A stretch of 64,000 bases of DNA, from contig NC_054884.1 of NCBI RefSeq assembly GCF_018320785.1, positions 18,725,667-18,789,666 on the forward strand, read 5' to 3'. The stretch's first letter is position 1, and each line of letters starts with the position of its first letter. The notes under the pieces were generated by a model. The model did not search any database, had not been told where the DNA came from, and saw only the letters and a program-made list of their open reading frames with translations. The translations under genes were made by a program, and so were the position numbers. Below, one piece after another: positions 63,701 through 64,000 of the stretch. The stretch comes from Cheilinus undulatus (taxonomy: Eukaryota > Chordata > Actinopteri > Labriformes > Labridae).

Positions 63701-64000
63701 CACATTCTCAGTTGATCCATAGTTGCTTCTATTAACACTTTAAAGCCAATTGTATCATATTTGATAGGTAATTTTGTGAGACTTTAATATGAGGAATATG
63801 ATCAATAATTTCCTTAAAATGATAAAAAGATGCCTGCAGTGGATTATTACTTGCCAAAAACACCTTATGCATCAAATGTGACACAAAAAATATGTGAGAT
63901 GCTATGGCATTTTTTTTTTTTTTTTTGGATTTTGTTTGAAAGTTTATTAAAATCTCAGTTACAAAAAAATGAGAATATTCTGGCTATTTTTGAGGTATCA

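Larger units (their letters stand above)
62452..64000 (+). other. brsk1: brsk1 intron running off the right edge
   Basis: After the GTGAGAG donor at 62452 no exon matching the next conserved BRSK segment was found. The stretch holds the SINE at 62739-62879 and the T-rich short-unit repeat at 63470-63700. Nothing else was recognised. Confidence 0.7.

Overview
This window is vertebrate nuclear DNA, almost certainly from a teleost fish. Genes are split by GT-AG introns, and no bacterial operon structure is visible. The non-coding DNA carries typical fish repeats: Tc1/mariner, hAT-type and TTAA-flanked MITEs, tRNA-headed SINEs and LINE tails. I rebuilt the genes exon by exon from splice sites and reading phase. 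Every junction within each gene keeps phase.

Layout, left to right. (1) 1-4318, + strand: the last six coding exons of ric8a, a G-alpha chaperone/exchange factor. A decayed 1.5-kb Tc1-like transposon lies upstream of the first visible exon. (2) 5491-11224, - strand: a complete nine-exon irf3 (497 aa), convergent with ric8a. About 2 kb upstream of its ATG is a probable 5' UTR exon, next to a dense kappaB + ISRE + CRE cluster at 13181-13234. (3) 13260-15600: intergenic, dominated by an AT-rich degenerate minisatellite. (4) 16857-36090, - strand: a complete 15-exon prr12 (2633 aa). It has a 4.7-kb exon, AT-hooks, a DUF4211-type C-terminal region and a fish-specific His/Gln-rich repeat. One intron carries a large foldback repeat. 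(5) 39500-41084, + strand: a tiny two-exon gene for a 49-aa twin-CX9C protein resembling COX17 but without the copper-binding Cys-Cys pair. (6) 42.6-51.3 kb: repeat-rich intergenic DNA. (7) 51.3-64 kb, + strand: a GC-rich promoter-like region followed by the first 14 coding exons of a BRSK (SAD) kinase, most like brsk1. It runs off the right edge.

In human, PRR12 and IRF3 are close together on 19q13.3, and BRSK1 lies further along 19q13, so the order irf3-prr12-brsk1 looks like retained synteny. RIC8A and BRSK2 are on human 11p15. The genes do not form one pathway: RIC8A serves G proteins, IRF3 antiviral transcription, PRR12 chromatin/nuclear functions, the CX9C protein probably mitochondria, and BRSK neuronal polarity.

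The most interesting items are the enhanceosome-like irf3 promoter, the COX17-like microprotein gene, the PRR12 repeat expansion, the 0.9-kb foldback in a prr12 intron, and several dispersed or nested MITE families. I found no previously undescribed multi-gene system.
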